Shown piece by piece: positions 37,731-46,341 of a stretch of 64,000 nucleotides of DNA; position 1 is the first letter of the stretch, and every line of letters starts with the position of its first letter. A model generated the notes under the pieces. The model was not told the origin of the DNA, did not search any database, and saw only the letters and a list, made by a program, of their open reading frames with translations. Source of the DNA: G963676335 sp963676335 (GTDB lineage Bacteria > Pseudomonadota > Alphaproteobacteria > Rickettsiales > Rickettsiaceae); assembly GCA_963676335.1 (NCBI GenBank), contig OY781057.1:682001-746000 (forward strand), written 5' to 3'. Made by a program: the position numbers and the translations under genes.

Positions 37731-38621
37731 ATGGAAAAGTTTTTAACACGTAGAGCTACCGTAGAAGCTTTAGAAAAAATACTATACGAACCTATCTCTG
37801 TATTAAATCATGGATTTATTAGAGTTATTGATTATATGGGGAACGATACATCTATAACACAAGGCGCACGCGTTTCGTATGGAAAAGGCACCAAATTGAT
37901 AAATCAAGATAAGGCTTTAATAAATTATTTAATGAAACATAATCACACTAGTCCATTTGAGATGTGTGAAATTAAATTTCATGTTAAATTACCTCTGTTT
38001 GTAGCTAGACAATGGATTCGTCATCGTACTGCCAATGTTAATGAGTATTCTGCTAGATATTCTATCTTATCTAAAGAATTTTACTTGCCACAAAAACAAA
38101 ATATCGCTCCTCAATCTACAACAAATAAACAGGGACGCGATTCTAATCCAATTTCAGATTCTTATGCAGAAGAAGTGTTATCAGTGTTAAAAAATGATGC
38201 AATCCAATGCTATGATCATTATTCAATGTTATTGAATGAAGATGATCAAGGTAACATATTAGATCAGAATCGCACAGGAATAAGTAGGGAAATAGCAAGA
38301 ATTAATCTCAATTTAAGCTATTATACTGAATGGTATTGGAAAATAGATTTACATAATCTACTTCATTTTCTAGAATTAAGGACTAACAAACATTCTCAAT
38401 ATGAAATTAGAGAGTATGCACAAATTATGCTTGGTATAGTAGAAAAATGGGTACCTTTAGTATATGAAGCATTCTTAGAACATCGTATTCATGGAGTTAA
38501 ATTGTCGCGTAGTGCTTTAAATATCATTAAACGTATGCTTCATGGAGACAAAATAGATCAATCAAGTAGTAATTTAAATCCTAGAGAATGGAAGGAGATA
38601 GAATCAATGTTATCTTTATGA
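37731..38621 (+). CDS. thyX: Flavin-dependent thymidylate synthase
   Basis: Makes dTMP from dUMP using methylene-tetrahydrofolate and reduced FAD, without producing dihydrofolate. The 296-residue protein has the diagnostic ThyX motif RHRTANVNEYSARY (residues 97-110; pattern RHRxxSxxxxSxR, here with Asn in place of the first Ser), upstream TSPFEMCEIKFHVKLPLFVARQW, and the C-terminal NLLHFLELRTNKHSQYEIR. Length is as in other alphaproteobacteria. It overlaps cdsA (ATGA), so the two are co-translated. With dut and folC it outlines the thymidylate and folate needs of this cell. Confidence 0.96.
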   Translation: MEKFLTRRATVEALEKILYEPISVLNHGFIRVIDYMGNDTSITQGARVSYGKGTKLINQDKALINYLMKHNHTSPFEMCEIKFHVKLPLFVARQWIRHRTANVNEYSARYSILSKEFYLPQKQNIAPQSTTNKQGRDSNPISDSYAEEVLSVLKNDAIQCYDHYSMLLNEDDQGNILDQNRTGISREIARINLNLSYYTEWYWKIDLHNLLHFLELRTNKHSQYEIREYAQIMLGIVEKWVPLVYEAFLEHRIHGVKLSRSALNIIKRMLHGDKIDQSSSNLNPREWKEIESMLSL

Positions 38622-39235
38622 CAAATTTACAAATACGGATACTATCCGCTGTGTTTTTAGGAAGTATTTTTATTGCATCAATTATTTATACAACCTACTT
38701 ATACTATATAATCTTGGGAATAATTGCTATTGGAATGATATATGAGTGGTATAGGATTACTAACACTAAATATATGTATGTCATATTAGGATTGATTCTT
38801 ATTCCTATATCTGTAGGGTGTATTGTTTTATTGCGAATTATTAGTTCAGATTCTAATTTAACGTTATTTTATTTTTCTATTATTTGGGTTGTTGACATAT
38901 TTGGCTTTATTGGAGGAAAAAGCTTACAAGGTCCTAAATTAGCTCCTAAGATAAGTCCTAATAAAACTTGGTCTGGTTTAATTACAGGAGTTTTTGTAGC
39001 TACTATTGTAATTTATTTTGTTTATAAAAGTAATAAATACATGATTTCTCCTATAATATTTATATTACCTATATTAAGTCAGTTAAGCGATCTATTTGTT
39101 TCTATAATTAAACGACGATTTAATGTTAAAGATAGTGGTAAAGTGATTCCTGGACATGGAGGGCTTTTAGATCGTTTTGATAGTATAATTTTTACTGCTC
39201 CAGTGTTTTTATTTTCAATACTAGATAAGAATTAA
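38618..39235 (+). CDS. cdsA: Phosphatidate cytidylyltransferase (CDP-diacylglycerol synthase)
   Basis: Integral membrane enzyme that makes CDP-diacylglycerol from phosphatidate and CTP, the branch point of phospholipid synthesis. From the ATG at 38618 the product has 205 residues. It has several membrane helices and the C-terminal signature SIIKRRFNVKDSGKVIPGHG followed by GLLDRFDS, with all key acidic residues. It is short, as in reduced alphaproteobacteria (Escherichia coli CdsA is about 285). An upstream in-frame ATG at 38588 lies inside thyX and would add ten unrelated residues. The 3' end overlaps the convergent comM stop by 4 bases. Confidence 0.94.
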   Translation: MTNLQIRILSAVFLGSIFIASIIYTTYLYYIILGIIAIGMIYEWYRITNTKYMYVILGLILIPISVGCIVLLRIISSDSNLTLFYFSIIWVVDIFGFIGGKSLQGPKLAPKISPNKTWSGLITGVFVATIVIYFVYKSNKYMISPIIFILPILSQLSDLFVSIIKRRFNVKDSGKVIPGHGGLLDRFDSIIFTAPVFLFSILDKN

Positions 39236-40749
39236 AAATTATTTTTAAAAAAATCCACTTGCCTATAACTTAACGCTTCCGCAATATGTATTTTTTTTAC
39301 CTTTTTATTTTCTTCTAAATCTGCAATTGTTCTAGCAACTCGTAATATTCTATTATATCCTCGCATAGAAAGTTTGAATACCGCAGCAGATTTATTAAGT
39401 AAATCTACTCCTTCATCATATGGCATAGCATATTCAATTAGCATTTGCCCATCTAATTGGCTATTAGTTCTAATTCCATACCCATCGTATCTTTCTAATT
39501 GAATATTTCGTGCAGCAATAACTCGATTTGCTACAGTAGCAGAAGTTTCATTGTTGCTAATATTTTTATTTGGTAATTCTACAGATGGTACAGATATATG
39601 CAAATCAAAACGATCCATAATAGGACCAGAAATTTTCATTAAATAATCTTGTCCACATTTTGGAGCTCTAGAGCAAGCTTTATCTGATTCTAATAAATAT
39701 CCACATCTACATGGATTCATAGCGGCAATTAACTGAAACCTAGATGGATATTTAACATGATATCCAGACCTTGAAATTAGTACTTCTCCAGTTTCTATTG
39801 GTTGACGTAGGGATTCAATTACATTTGGAGAAAATTCTGGCAACTCATCTAAAAATAAAATACCATTATGAGATAAAGAAATTTCACCTGGCTTTACTTT
39901 CCTTCCTATTCCGCCTCCAACCATAGCTGCTAAAGAACAAGAATGATGAGGAGCGCGAAATGGTCTTATTTTAGTTAATTTTCCATTGGTAATTAGGCCA
40001 GATACACTTGCTATCATACTAGATTCTAAAATTTCTTTGCTTGTCATTTTAGGCAAAATACCTGGCATACGAAGCGCTAACATAGATTTTCCAGCTCCTG
40101 GAGGTCCAAACATCAACATATTATGCCCGCCTGCAGCAGTAATTTCTAGAGCTCTTTTAGCAGTTTTTTGATCTTGAATATCCGCTAAATCTAAATAATT
40201 TGGTTCTAAATTATCAATTTCTGCCACAGGTGGAGTTAGTACTTGGACACCTTTAAAATGATTTACTAAATCAAGTAAATGATTTACGGCTAATATATTG
40301 TCATTTCCAGACCAAGCTGCTTCTTTACCGTTTAAAAATGGACATATTAATCCTTTATTTTTTGCATTAGCTCCAATAGCAGCTGGGAGTGCTCCAGATA
40401 CTGGTAATATGGAGCCATCTAGTGCTAACTCACCTAAAATAATATAAGCAGAGATTTCATTTGGTAACACATTTATACTAGCTAACAAAGCGCAAGCTAT
40501 TGCTAAATCAAAATGACTTCCTTCTTTAACTAAATCAGCAGGAGACAAATTAATTAATATCTTTTTCACTGGTAAACCAAGTCCTAAAGCTGATAATGCA
40601 GCGCGAACTCTTTCTTTAGATTCAGCTATAGTTTTATCTGCAAGTCCAACGATTGTAAATGCAGGTATACCTTGAGAAATATATATCTGTACGTCTACAT
40701 CAACTACATTAATACCATTAAAGGTTACACTAGTAACATTTGTAACCAT
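39232..40749 (-). CDS. comM: ComM/YifB-family AAA+ helicase
   Basis: Mg-chelatase-like AAA+ protein. Characterised homologues are hexameric branch-migration helicases that extend heteroduplex during natural transformation. The 505-residue protein has an N-terminal Lon-protease-like domain (FTIVGLADKTIAESKERVRA), Walker A GPPGAGKSMLALRMPGILP, Walker B GILFLDELPEF, a Cys-rich insert (NPCRCGYLLESDKACSRAPK) that may bind metal, SGPIMDRFDLH, and the C-terminal RGYNRILRVARTIADLE. It is complete and 3 bp downstream of hslU, so it probably belongs to the hslV-hslU-comM unit. Confidence 0.93.
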   Translation of the reverse strand: MVTNVTSVTFNGINVVDVDVQIYISQGIPAFTIVGLADKTIAESKERVRAALSALGLGLPVKKILINLSPADLVKEGSHFDLAIACALLASINVLPNEISAYIILGELALDGSILPVSGALPAAIGANAKNKGLICPFLNGKEAAWSGNDNILAVNHLLDLVNHFKGVQVLTPPVAEIDNLEPNYLDLADIQDQKTAKRALEITAAGGHNMLMFGPPGAGKSMLALRMPGILPKMTSKEILESSMIASVSGLITNGKLTKIRPFRAPHHSCSLAAMVGGGIGRKVKPGEISLSHNGILFLDELPEFSPNVIESLRQPIETGEVLISRSGYHVKYPSRFQLIAAMNPCRCGYLLESDKACSRAPKCGQDYLMKISGPIMDRFDLHISVPSVELPNKNISNNETSATVANRVIAARNIQLERYDGYGIRTNSQLDGQMLIEYAMPYDEGVDLLNKSAAVFKLSMRGYNRILRVARTIADLEENKKVKKIHIAEALSYRQVDFFKNNF

Positions 40750-40752
40750 CTT

Positions 40753-42063
40753 TTATAATACAAACTTAGCTAAATCGTTGTTTTTGCTTAAAAAAGAAAT
40801 TTCTTTATCAACAAAAGCTGCATCAATAATAACTTTTTTATTTTCCATTTCGTTTGCAGAAAAACTTAAATTCTCTAATAATTTTTCCATAATTGTATGT
40901 AAACGTCTTGCTCCAATATTTTCAATTTCGTTATTGAATAATATAGCATATTCTGCAATACGATCGATACAATCTTTTGTAAATTCAATTTCTAGCTTTT
41001 CAGTTAACATTAAGGCTTTATATTGTTTTATTAAACTAGCTTCTGGTTCTGTTAAAATTTGCACCATATGTTTTTCTGTTATAGGATTTAGCTCTACTCT
41101 AATTGGTAGTCTTCCTTGTAATTCAGGCAATAAATCAGAAGGCTTAGAAAGATGAAATGCTCCTGATGCAATAAATAAAATATGATCTGTTTTTACTGGT
41201 CCGTATTTTGTAGCTACAGATGTTCCTTCTACTAATGGCAATAAATCTCTTTGAACCCCTTCTCTACTTACTACTCCTCTAGAAGTATGTTCTCCTTTTG
41301 AAGAAATTTTATCAATTTCATCTATAAACACTATTCCTTCTTCTTCTACTAATTTCAAAGCTTCTTTAATTATTTTATCTTCATCGATAAGTTTGTTAGA
41401 TTCTTCATTTGTTAAAATATCTAGAGCTTCTTTAACAGTAACTTTTTTAATTTTAGATCTAGTATTTCCTAAAGTTTTGCTTATAACATCTCCAATACTT
41501 AAAATACTCATAGCTGAACCAGGCATACCTGGAATATCAAAGTTTGCACCAAACGATGGATTATCCAATATTTGAATTTCTATTTCTTTGTCATCTAGCT
41601 CATGAGTAACTATCTTGTTATAAAACGAATCTCTAGTTTCTGAAGCAGCATTTTTACCAACTAAAATATTTAATATGTTTTCTATAGCTTTATTTTTTGC
41701 TACTGTGATAATGTCTTTACGAGCTTTAGTTTTTAACATATTAATAGCCACTTCTACTAAATCTCTAATAATTGAATCAACATCTCTCCCTACATATCCA
41801 ATTTCAGTAAATTTTGTTGCTTCCACTTTAATAAAAGGAGATCCAACTAAACGAGCTAGTCTTCTAGCAATTTCAGTTTTTCCTACACCTGTAGGACCAA
41901 TCATTAAAATATTTTTTGGTAAAATTTCATCTTTAAGAAAGGACGGTACATATTTACGTCTGTAGCGATTACGTAAAGCAATAGCAACTGCTTTTTTAGC
42001 TTCATATTGCCCTATTATAAACCTATCTAATTCTTTAACTATTTGTTTCGGGGACAGCCCCAT
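40753..42063 (-). CDS. hslU: ATP-dependent protease ATPase subunit HslU
   Basis: AAA+ unfoldase that pairs with HslV peptidase. From the ATG at 42063 the product has 436 residues and begins MGLSPKQIVKELDRFIIGQY, the canonical HslU start. An ATG four codons earlier (42075) is possible. Walker A GPTGVGKTEIARRLA, the pore motif GYVGRDVDSIIRDLVE, an intermediate domain, Walker B GIVFIDEIDKIS, and GARRLHTIMEKLLE are present. The start overlaps the 3' end of hslV by 29 bases, in a different frame, implying coupled translation. Confidence 0.96.
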   Translation of the reverse strand: MGLSPKQIVKELDRFIIGQYEAKKAVAIALRNRYRRKYVPSFLKDEILPKNILMIGPTGVGKTEIARRLARLVGSPFIKVEATKFTEIGYVGRDVDSIIRDLVEVAINMLKTKARKDIITVAKNKAIENILNILVGKNAASETRDSFYNKIVTHELDDKEIEIQILDNPSFGANFDIPGMPGSAMSILSIGDVISKTLGNTRSKIKKVTVKEALDILTNEESNKLIDEDKIIKEALKLVEEEGIVFIDEIDKISSKGEHTSRGVVSREGVQRDLLPLVEGTSVATKYGPVKTDHILFIASGAFHLSKPSDLLPELQGRLPIRVELNPITEKHMVQILTEPEASLIKQYKALMLTEKLEIEFTKDCIDRIAEYAILFNNEIENIGARRLHTIMEKLLENLSFSANEMENKKVIIDAAFVDKEISFLSKNNDLAKFVL

Positions 42064-42613
42064 GTTGTGTATCATAAAGTTTTTCTATTAATATACTATG
42101 ATTAGAAAATACGCATATATCTGCAGCTATATGCATAGCTTTAAAAGCTATCTCTTCGGCTGAGAAATTTAAAGAATTCTGTTTAAGCGCTTTAGCTGCT
42201 GCCAACGCATACATCCCACCAGATCCTATTCCAGCAATTTCATCTTCTGGTTCTAACACATCTCCAATTCCACTGATTAAAAAAATATTTTTATGATCTG
42301 CCACTAATAGCATCGCTTCAAGGCGCCTTAAATATCTATCAGTACGCCAATCTTTTGCTAATTCAACAGCGCTACGCAATAATTGATTTGAATATTTTTG
42401 TAATTTTGATTCTAGCCTTTCAAAAAGAGTGAATGCATCTGCAGTAGAACCAGCAAATCCAGCAATTATTTTATTATCGTTTAACGTTCTTAATTTTTTT
42501 GCTGTGCTTTTTATGATAGTATTCCCTAAAGATACTTGACCATCTGCAGCTATTACTAATTGATTTTTATAGCGTAAACACAAAATTGTAGTACCGTGCA
42601 TACTATTATTCAT
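42035..42613 (-). CDS. hslV: ATP-dependent protease subunit HslV
   Basis: Proteasome-like peptidase forming a double hexamer with HslU. The 192-residue protein has an N-terminal extension before the active-site Thr (MNNSMHGTTILCLRYKN), as in Rickettsia HslV. It continues IAADGQVSLGNT, KKLRTLNDNKIIAGFAGSTADAFTL, RRLEAMLLVAD, and GSGGMYALAAAKAL. A start at the second Met (residue 5) is equally plausible. The extension must be removed to expose the catalytic Thr. The C-terminal tail (YDTQHGAVPETNS) runs into the hslU reading frame and is slightly longer than usual. Confidence 0.95.
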   Translation of the reverse strand: MNNSMHGTTILCLRYKNQLVIAADGQVSLGNTIIKSTAKKLRTLNDNKIIAGFAGSTADAFTLFERLESKLQKYSNQLLRSAVELAKDWRTDRYLRRLEAMLLVADHKNIFLISGIGDVLEPEDEIAGIGSGGMYALAAAKALKQNSLNFSAEEIAFKAMHIAADICVFSNHSILIEKLYDTQHGAVPETNS

Positions 42614-42703
42614 ATAAATGCTCTAATATATATATTATAATGTATAAATTATTTATAAATCATGTACATAAATTAAAATAATAACAAGATAAAATTTGAA
42701 GCT

Positions 42704-43060
42704 ATGAAAATATATGCTATATACTGCGACACAAAAGATAATAAAGATATTTATGTTGTAAAACAAGGATTTAATTTTATAGCAGCAATATTTCATTTTT
42801 TTTGGGCTCTGTTTCAAAAACTATGGGGAATTTTTTTATTTGGAATTATCATTAGTGTAATAATAATTTACATGGAAGAGTATATACCTAGCACACATAT
42901 TATTTTTGAATGCGTGATTATTCTGTTTTTTGGGTTTTTTGCTGATGATTTAATGGAATTTTATCTATTGAAGAAAGGGTATAAATTAGTTAGAATTATA
43001 GCAGCTAATAACGAAATTGAGGCTCAAAGTAAATATTATTTAACATTAGATGTTTTATAA
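42704..43060 (+). CDS. DUF2628-like small membrane protein
   Basis: The 118-residue product has two strong hydrophobic segments (about residues 38-58 and 66-84) separated by a short acidic loop. The central FHFFWALFQKLWG motif before the first helix and the C-terminal G-YKLVRIIAANNEIEAQSKY pattern are those of the DUF2628 family of uncharacterised inner-membrane proteins, common in alphaproteobacteria. Function is unknown. It is divergent from hslV and 60 bp before the HIT gene. No catalytic residue is evident. Confidence 0.72.
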   Translation: MKIYAIYCDTKDNKDIYVVKQGFNFIAAIFHFFWALFQKLWGIFLFGIIISVIIIYMEEYIPSTHIIFECVIILFFGFFADDLMEFYLLKKGYKLVRIIAANNEIEAQSKYYLTLDVL

Positions 43061-43120
43061 TTATTTGTTTTTTTAAAAAATTATGCATTAATTAATGATG
43101 TAAGTAATAAGTAAATTTTT

Positions 43121-43474
43121 ATGTATGATGATAATAATATTTTTGCAAAAATTATAAGAGGGGAAGTAGAAGCTAAAAAAATTTATGAAGATAATAAAGT
43201 TTTAGCTTTTAATGATATTAGTCCTGTAGCTCCTGTTCATATTCTAATCGTTCCAAAAGGAAGATATATTGATTATGATGATTTTATTAATAATTCTTCC
43301 GAGGAAGATATATCCTATTTCTTTCAAAAAGTACTTGAAATAGCCAAAAAATATGGAGCTATAAATAACGAATTTAGATTAGTAACCAATAAAGGAAGTA
43401 CTAGTGGACAAAGTATATTTCATTTCCATATACATATAATTGCTGGGAAGAAAATGTCTGGCCTAGTAGGATGA
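43121..43474 (+). CDS. HIT-family nucleotide hydrolase (HinT-like)
   Basis: The 117-residue protein of the histidine-triad superfamily belongs to the HinT branch, which hydrolyses adenosine phosphoramidates. NIFAKIIRGEVEAKKIYED at the N terminus, FNDISPVAPVHILIVPKGRY, and the catalytic triad HFHIHIIAGKKM (pattern HxHxH) are complete. Length is standard. It overlaps asd by 4 bases (ATGA) and is presumably co-translated with it. Confidence 0.93.
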   Translation: MYDDNNIFAKIIRGEVEAKKIYEDNKVLAFNDISPVAPVHILIVPKGRYIDYDDFINNSSEEDISYFFQKVLEIAKKYGAINNEFRLVTNKGSTSGQSIFHFHIHIIAGKKMSGLVG

Positions 43475-44466
43475 AAAAAATAGCTATATTAGGAGCTACT
43501 GGAAATGTTGGTAGACAACTATTATCAATATTATATGAACGAAATTTTCCTATTAACAAAATATATTGTGTAGCCTCTAAAGAGTCTTCAGGAAAAAAAA
43601 TAAATTTGGGGAATAAAGAATTAATTATAAATTCATTAGAGGATTTGGATTTCTCTAATATAGATATTGTTTTTTCAGCGCTCAGTTCTGAAATTGCTAA
43701 AGATATTATTCCTCAAGCTGTTAAACATGGTTGTATAGTTATTGATAAAAGCTCTTATTATCGTCTTAATCCTGATGTGCCACTTATAATACCAGAAGTG
43801 AATCTTGATCAGTTGCTGATGTATAAAAAAACTAATATTATAGCTAGCCCTAATTGTTGCGTAATTCCATTAAGTATGGCTCTTAAACCTTTAGACAATA
43901 TATCCAAAATTAAAAGAGTTATTGTATCAACTTATCAATCAACTTCTGGAGCTGGGCAATTAGCAATGGATGAATTATATAATCAAATTAAGTCTGATCT
44001 TAATCATCAAATTATTAAGTTTAATGTTTTTCCTAAAAAAATAGCATTCAATGTAATTCCTCAAATTGAGGACATCCTTGATAATGGTTATAGCGCTGAA
44101 GAAAACAAAATTTCTAAAGAAATACAGAAAATTTTTAATAGAGAATTACCTATTACTGTTACAGCAGTTAGAGTCCCTACTTTTATTGGACATAGCGCAG
44201 CTGTAAACGTAGAGTTTGAAAAGTTTTTATCTCTGAATGATGCAGAAGAAGCTCTATCTACTGCTAAAGGAGTGGAAATTATCAGAAATCATGATAAAAA
44301 AAAATATATTACTCCTGCAGAAGCGATAGGATATGATCAGGTGTTTATTTCTCGTTTGCGACAAGATTCTAGTTGCAACAATGCTATGAATTTTTGGCTA
44401 ACAAATGATAATTTAAGAAAAGGAGCTGCTTTAAATGCTATACAAATAGCAGAAGCGTTAATGTAA
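43471..44466 (+). CDS. asd: Aspartate-semialdehyde dehydrogenase
   Basis: Reduces aspartyl phosphate to aspartate semialdehyde with NADPH, on the way to lysine and diaminopimelate. The 331-residue protein has the nucleotide-binding AILGATGNVGRQLLSIL. The catalytic Cys129 lies in SPNCCVIPLSMAL, where it is followed by a second Cys instead of the usual Ser or Thr. STYQSTSGAGQLAMDEL and the substrate-binding VRVPTFIGHSAAVNVEF are also present. In an intracellular bacterium its main role is probably DAP for peptidoglycan, used by MurE (30714). It is co-transcribed with the HIT gene. Confidence 0.95.
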   Translation: MKKIAILGATGNVGRQLLSILYERNFPINKIYCVASKESSGKKINLGNKELIINSLEDLDFSNIDIVFSALSSEIAKDIIPQAVKHGCIVIDKSSYYRLNPDVPLIIPEVNLDQLLMYKKTNIIASPNCCVIPLSMALKPLDNISKIKRVIVSTYQSTSGAGQLAMDELYNQIKSDLNHQIIKFNVFPKKIAFNVIPQIEDILDNGYSAEENKISKEIQKIFNRELPITVTAVRVPTFIGHSAAVNVEFEKFLSLNDAEEALSTAKGVEIIRNHDKKKYITPAEAIGYDQVFISRLRQDSSCNNAMNFWLTNDNLRKGAALNAIQIAEALM

Positions 44467-44573
44467 TATAAAATTAATACATATCATGTTGTCGCCTTTC
44501 GTTAAAATTAATGCTAAAAGTAAAATCGTTAAAAGTAAATTTTTATTACAGATTAAAAAAATTAAATAATTTT

Positions 44574-46334
44574 ATGAAACAAATACCAATTATTGAATCT
44601 GTGATTAAGGATTTGAATCCTATGGAAGCAGCCTTATATAGATGTAAGCAAACATTTTGGATAGTTTTTATTTTTGCTTTTTGTGTGAATATGTTAATGT
44701 TGATCACTCCTTTGTATACTCTACAAGTTTTAGACAGAGTTTTGGGTAGTGGTAATCCGAACACGCTATTGATGTTATCTCTAATCATTGGAACAATTTA
44801 TTTTGTTTATGGATTACTACAAATTGCACGTTCATTTACATTAATTCGTATTGGAGAATGGCTGGATACTAGAGTATCTCCAATATTGTTTTCTCACTCT
44901 GTTGCATCATCTGCAATGAAACAAACTTTAGGTGCTGGGCAGTTATTAAGGGACTTTCAATCTGTAAAATCTTTTGTAACTAGTACTGGAATTAATACAA
45001 TATTTGATATTCCTTGGACTGTAGCATATTTAATAGCTATATTTTTAATACATCAATACATTGGGTATTTAACCGTCATTGGAGGGGTAATTATCGTTTC
45101 TTTAGCCATATTAAACGCAGTTGCTACTAATAAATCTTTGGGAGAAGCTACGGAGTACTCTATCAAAGGATTAAATCAAGCTGAAGTTGCTAGTCGCAAT
45201 GCGGAAGCAATTGAAGCAATGGGCATGATGGATAATGTTGTAACTAATTGGCAAGATTTTAATAATGCGGCTTTAAGCAAACAGTCTGAAGCTAGTTATA
45301 GAAATGGTATCATTTCTAATATATCACGTTTCATTAGACATTTGATACAAATGATGGTTACTGCTATCTCAGCATATGTTATAATAGATACTAGTGGTAG
45401 AGATATGTCAACTGGAGGCATGATCGCAAGTTCTATATTGGTTGGAAAGGCTTTAGCCCCTTTCGATAACTCTATTGAATTATGGAAAATATTCAGTAAC
45501 GCATTTAAATCTTATAAACGTATCAATGAATCGTTTAAAAAAAATTTAGTAAGAAATCAATCAATGCCGTTACCATGCATCAATGCTAATTTAAGTGTTG
45601 AAGATATATCGTATATTAAAGCTTCTGCTAATATAATGGATTTAATTAGTGCGCCTAAATTTATTCTTAAAAATATTTCTTTTACAGTTGATCCTGGAGA
45701 GATATTAGCTATTATTGGGCCTAGTGCAGCTGGAAAATCTACTATAGCTCGAATTATGTCTGGTGTGTGGAAACCTTATAGTGGAGCTGTAAGATTAGAT
45801 GGAGGAGAAGTTTATAGGTGGAATAGAAAAGATTTTGGCCAATATATCGGTTATCTTCCTCAAGGGATAGAATTGTTTAATGGTAGCGTTAAACATAATA
45901 TAGCAAGAATGTCGAAAGAAATTGATTCAGATAAAGTTGTAGAAGCTGCTAAAATGGCAGGAGCTCATGAAATGATTTTAAATTTTACTGAAGGATACGA
46001 TACTGATATTGGTATCGCAGGATCTAATTTATCCGGAGGACAAAAACAGAGACTAGGTTTAGCTAGAGCTTTTTATGGAGACCCTAAATTAATTATTTTA
46101 GATGAACCTAATGCAAATCTAGACGAATTAGGAGAAATAGCTTTGTCTACAGCATTATTAGAAGGAAAAAAGAAAAAAATGGCTTTAGTAGTAATTTCTC
46201 ATAGACCATCTGTTCTATCTGTTGCAGATAAAATATTGATCTTGCAAAATGGACAAATTGCTGCATATGGATCTAAGGAGGAAATTCAGCAAAAAATTAA
46301 ATTATTGAATAGTGGTACTATACATATAAAATAA
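44574..46334 (+). CDS. aprD: Type I secretion ABC transporter, AprD/PrtD type
   Basis: The inner-membrane ABC exporter powers secretion of a substrate straight to the outside with a fusion protein and TolC. From the ATG at 44574 the product has 586 residues, matching rickettsial AprD. The open frame begins 21 codons earlier, but those residues are basic and unlike the family. About six membrane helices fill residues 30-300. The ATPase domain has Walker A GPSAAGKSTIARIMSG, signature LSGGQKQRLGLARAFYG and Walker B LIILDEPNANLDELGE. It lacks the N-terminal C39-like domain of HlyB. aprE follows 7 bp later. No substrate with RTX repeats and no tolC is in the window. Confidence 0.93.
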   Translation: MKQIPIIESVIKDLNPMEAALYRCKQTFWIVFIFAFCVNMLMLITPLYTLQVLDRVLGSGNPNTLLMLSLIIGTIYFVYGLLQIARSFTLIRIGEWLDTRVSPILFSHSVASSAMKQTLGAGQLLRDFQSVKSFVTSTGINTIFDIPWTVAYLIAIFLIHQYIGYLTVIGGVIIVSLAILNAVATNKSLGEATEYSIKGLNQAEVASRNAEAIEAMGMMDNVVTNWQDFNNAALSKQSEASYRNGIISNISRFIRHLIQMMVTAISAYVIIDTSGRDMSTGGMIASSILVGKALAPFDNSIELWKIFSNAFKSYKRINESFKKNLVRNQSMPLPCINANLSVEDISYIKASANIMDLISAPKFILKNISFTVDPGEILAIIGPSAAGKSTIARIMSGVWKPYSGAVRLDGGEVYRWNRKDFGQYIGYLPQGIELFNGSVKHNIARMSKEIDSDKVVEAAKMAGAHEMILNFTEGYDTDIGIAGSNLSGGQKQRLGLARAFYGDPKLIILDEPNANLDELGEIALSTALLEGKKKKMALVVISHRPSVLSVADKILILQNGQIAAYGSKEEIQQKIKLLNSGTIHIK

Positions 46335-46341
46335 GAAATTT

